NCBI GenBank assembly: GCA_016931085.1
Contig: JAFGFO010000368.1
Coordinates: 1-7,296 of the forward strand
Direction of reading: 5' to 3'
Source of the DNA: Thermoflexales bacterium
GTDB lineage: Bacteria; Chloroflexota; Anaerolineae; Fen-1058
Length of the DNA stretch: 7,296 nucleotides
Positions 6,383 through 7,296 of this stretch are shown one piece after another (positions within the stretch are counted from its first letter, which is position 1; each line of letters begins with the position of its first letter). A program made the translations under genes and the position numbers. Below the pieces are notes generated by a model. That model ran no database searches. It saw only the letters and a program-made list of their open reading frames with translations, and was not told the origin of the DNA.

Positions 6383-7296
6383 GGCAGTTAACTTCACCCT
6401 GAAAAGCTCCAGGCGCCGCACGTACTGGACCAGTCAAATCGTTCCAATCAACTGCATATTCTTTTTCATTGGTCGCCCCCGTACTCATATCGTAGAAAAT
6501 GAGACCCTTGCTTCCAACGAATCCCATCGTTTGGATGCCTTTAAACGGAAAAGGCTGAACAATGGCGCCAGGTGGTGTCTCCGAAGCTTGCAACAGATGT
6601 ACGACTTGTCCATGGATGGCATCAATCCAATAGATAGCGTGATCTCCTTCGTAGCTCCTCTCCGTGTGAAAGGCAAGCCTCTGGCCATCCTCATCCCACC
6701 AGAATTCATCGGTAATCGGATTGCCGCTCTCGGCAGCCGTCTTGAGTTGGGTTGTGCCACCGGCGGAAGCGATCCACAGCGAGCCTGTCTCATCATCCAA
6801 GTAGACTGCAAAGGTAAGCGCTTTACCGGCTGGCGACCATCGAATCATGCCGATAGTTGTTCCAGGCTCCGTAAAGTGTGTCAGTTGAACCCGGTCACTG
6901 CCGTCGGGATTTGAGTGATACAGTTGAGCCACGCCGGCAGCATCATAATCACTATAGGCCAAGCGCTCACCATTTGGCGACCATGCTGCCATCCCCGCTC
7001 CACCTCGTGTTGTCAACACAAAAGGCATGGTTTGACTATCTACTGCGACGACTTCAATATTTTGAAACTCGGCCCCGCTGTATTTTTGGTATCCTGATAA
7101 GACAGTGTAAGCTATCCACTCATTCGTTAGTGATAGTGACAACGAACCAGATCCCATATAGACACCCTTCTCACGCGGGGAATTTACAGAGACCTTTTGG
7201 AGGACATTTCCATGAAGATCAGTGATAAAAATGCTATTCCCCACTCCTAGATGCAATTGGCAGCCATCCGGTGACCAAGCGATTGAGGCGAGACCC
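6375..7296 (-). CDS. PD40/TolB-like beta-propeller protein, partial (5' end beyond the window)
   Basis: The open frame enters at the right edge and ends at TAG (6375-6377), giving 306 visible residues. The first in-window candidate start, a TTG at 7256, is not the real one: the frame continues upstream without a stop and encodes AWSPDG, a classic PD40 repeat motif. Further blades are seen at AWSPNGERLAY (104-114), RWSPAGKALTF (152-162) and FWWDEDGQRLAF (198-209), with weaker ones at about 54-64 and 249-269. Such WD40-like propellers occur in TolB, in peptidases of the DPP-IV type and in secreted or lipid-anchored proteins of unknown role. No peptidase domain follows here, so it is probably a stand-alone propeller with a binding or scaffold role. 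A signal peptide would lie outside the window. GC content is much lower than that of the other genes, which suggests a different origin. Confidence 0.82.
   Translation of the reverse strand, partial: GLASIAWSPDGCQLHLGVGNSIFITDLHGNVLQKVSVNSPREKGVYMGSGSLSLSLTNEWIAYTVLSGYQKYSGAEFQNIEVVAVDSQTMPFVLTTRGGAGMAAWSPNGERLAYSDYDAAGVAQLYHSNPDGSDRVQLTHFTEPGTTIGMIRWSPAGKALTFAVYLDDETGSLWIASAGGTTQLKTAAESGNPITDEFWWDEDGQRLAFHTERSYEGDHAIYWIDAIHGQVVHLLQASETPPGAIVQPFPFKGIQTMGFVGSKGLIFYDMSTGATNEKEYAVDWNDLTGPVRAAPGAFQGEVNCPR

Overview
The window is GC-rich, densely packed bacterial DNA holding six protein genes: three on the minus strand, two on the plus strand, and one minus-strand gene cut by the right edge. No RNA gene, integrase, transposase or CRISPR array is visible. 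A lipoprotein-like secreted protein with a long Pro/Thr/Ser linker, a PD40 beta-propeller protein and a CTCTGTG-type dispersed repeat together suggest an environmental Chloroflexota-like (Anaerolineae/Caldilineae-type) bacterium. That assignment is an inference from style, not from a marker gene.

Left part (1-4863, minus strand). Read in transcription order, this is a three-gene run: a 12-helix MFS transporter of the GPH/SLC45-like sugar type (4863 to 3574), a radical SAM protein with extra C-terminal cysteines (3535 to 2630), and a large TPR-containing lytic transglycosylase with a lipoprotein-like leader (2633 to 90). The gaps are 38 bases and a 4-base ATGA overlap, so the three are probably co-transcribed. 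The start of the transglycosylase lies in a roughly 110-base block of CTCTGTG/CACAGAG repeats that is read through in frame as part of the signal region.

Centre (4864-5058). A divergent intergenic region carries a near-consensus plus-strand promoter (TTGACT, 16 bases, TATACT) and a weaker minus-strand promoter. Three tandem 8-base units lie between and across them and are a candidate operator.

Right part (5059-7296). A leucine-carboxyl-methyltransferase-type SAM methyltransferase and a HIT-family protein lacking the first histidine of the triad form a tight two-gene operon, 1 base apart. The HIT gene runs head-on into a PD40/TolB-like beta-propeller gene, their ends overlapping by 8 bases. 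The propeller gene is clearly poorer in GC than the rest and continues past the right edge.

No convincing new multi-gene system is visible. The points most worth a second look are the repeat fused into the transglycosylase leader, the transporter/radical SAM/transglycosylase operon, the tandem-repeat operator, and the methyltransferase-HIT pair.
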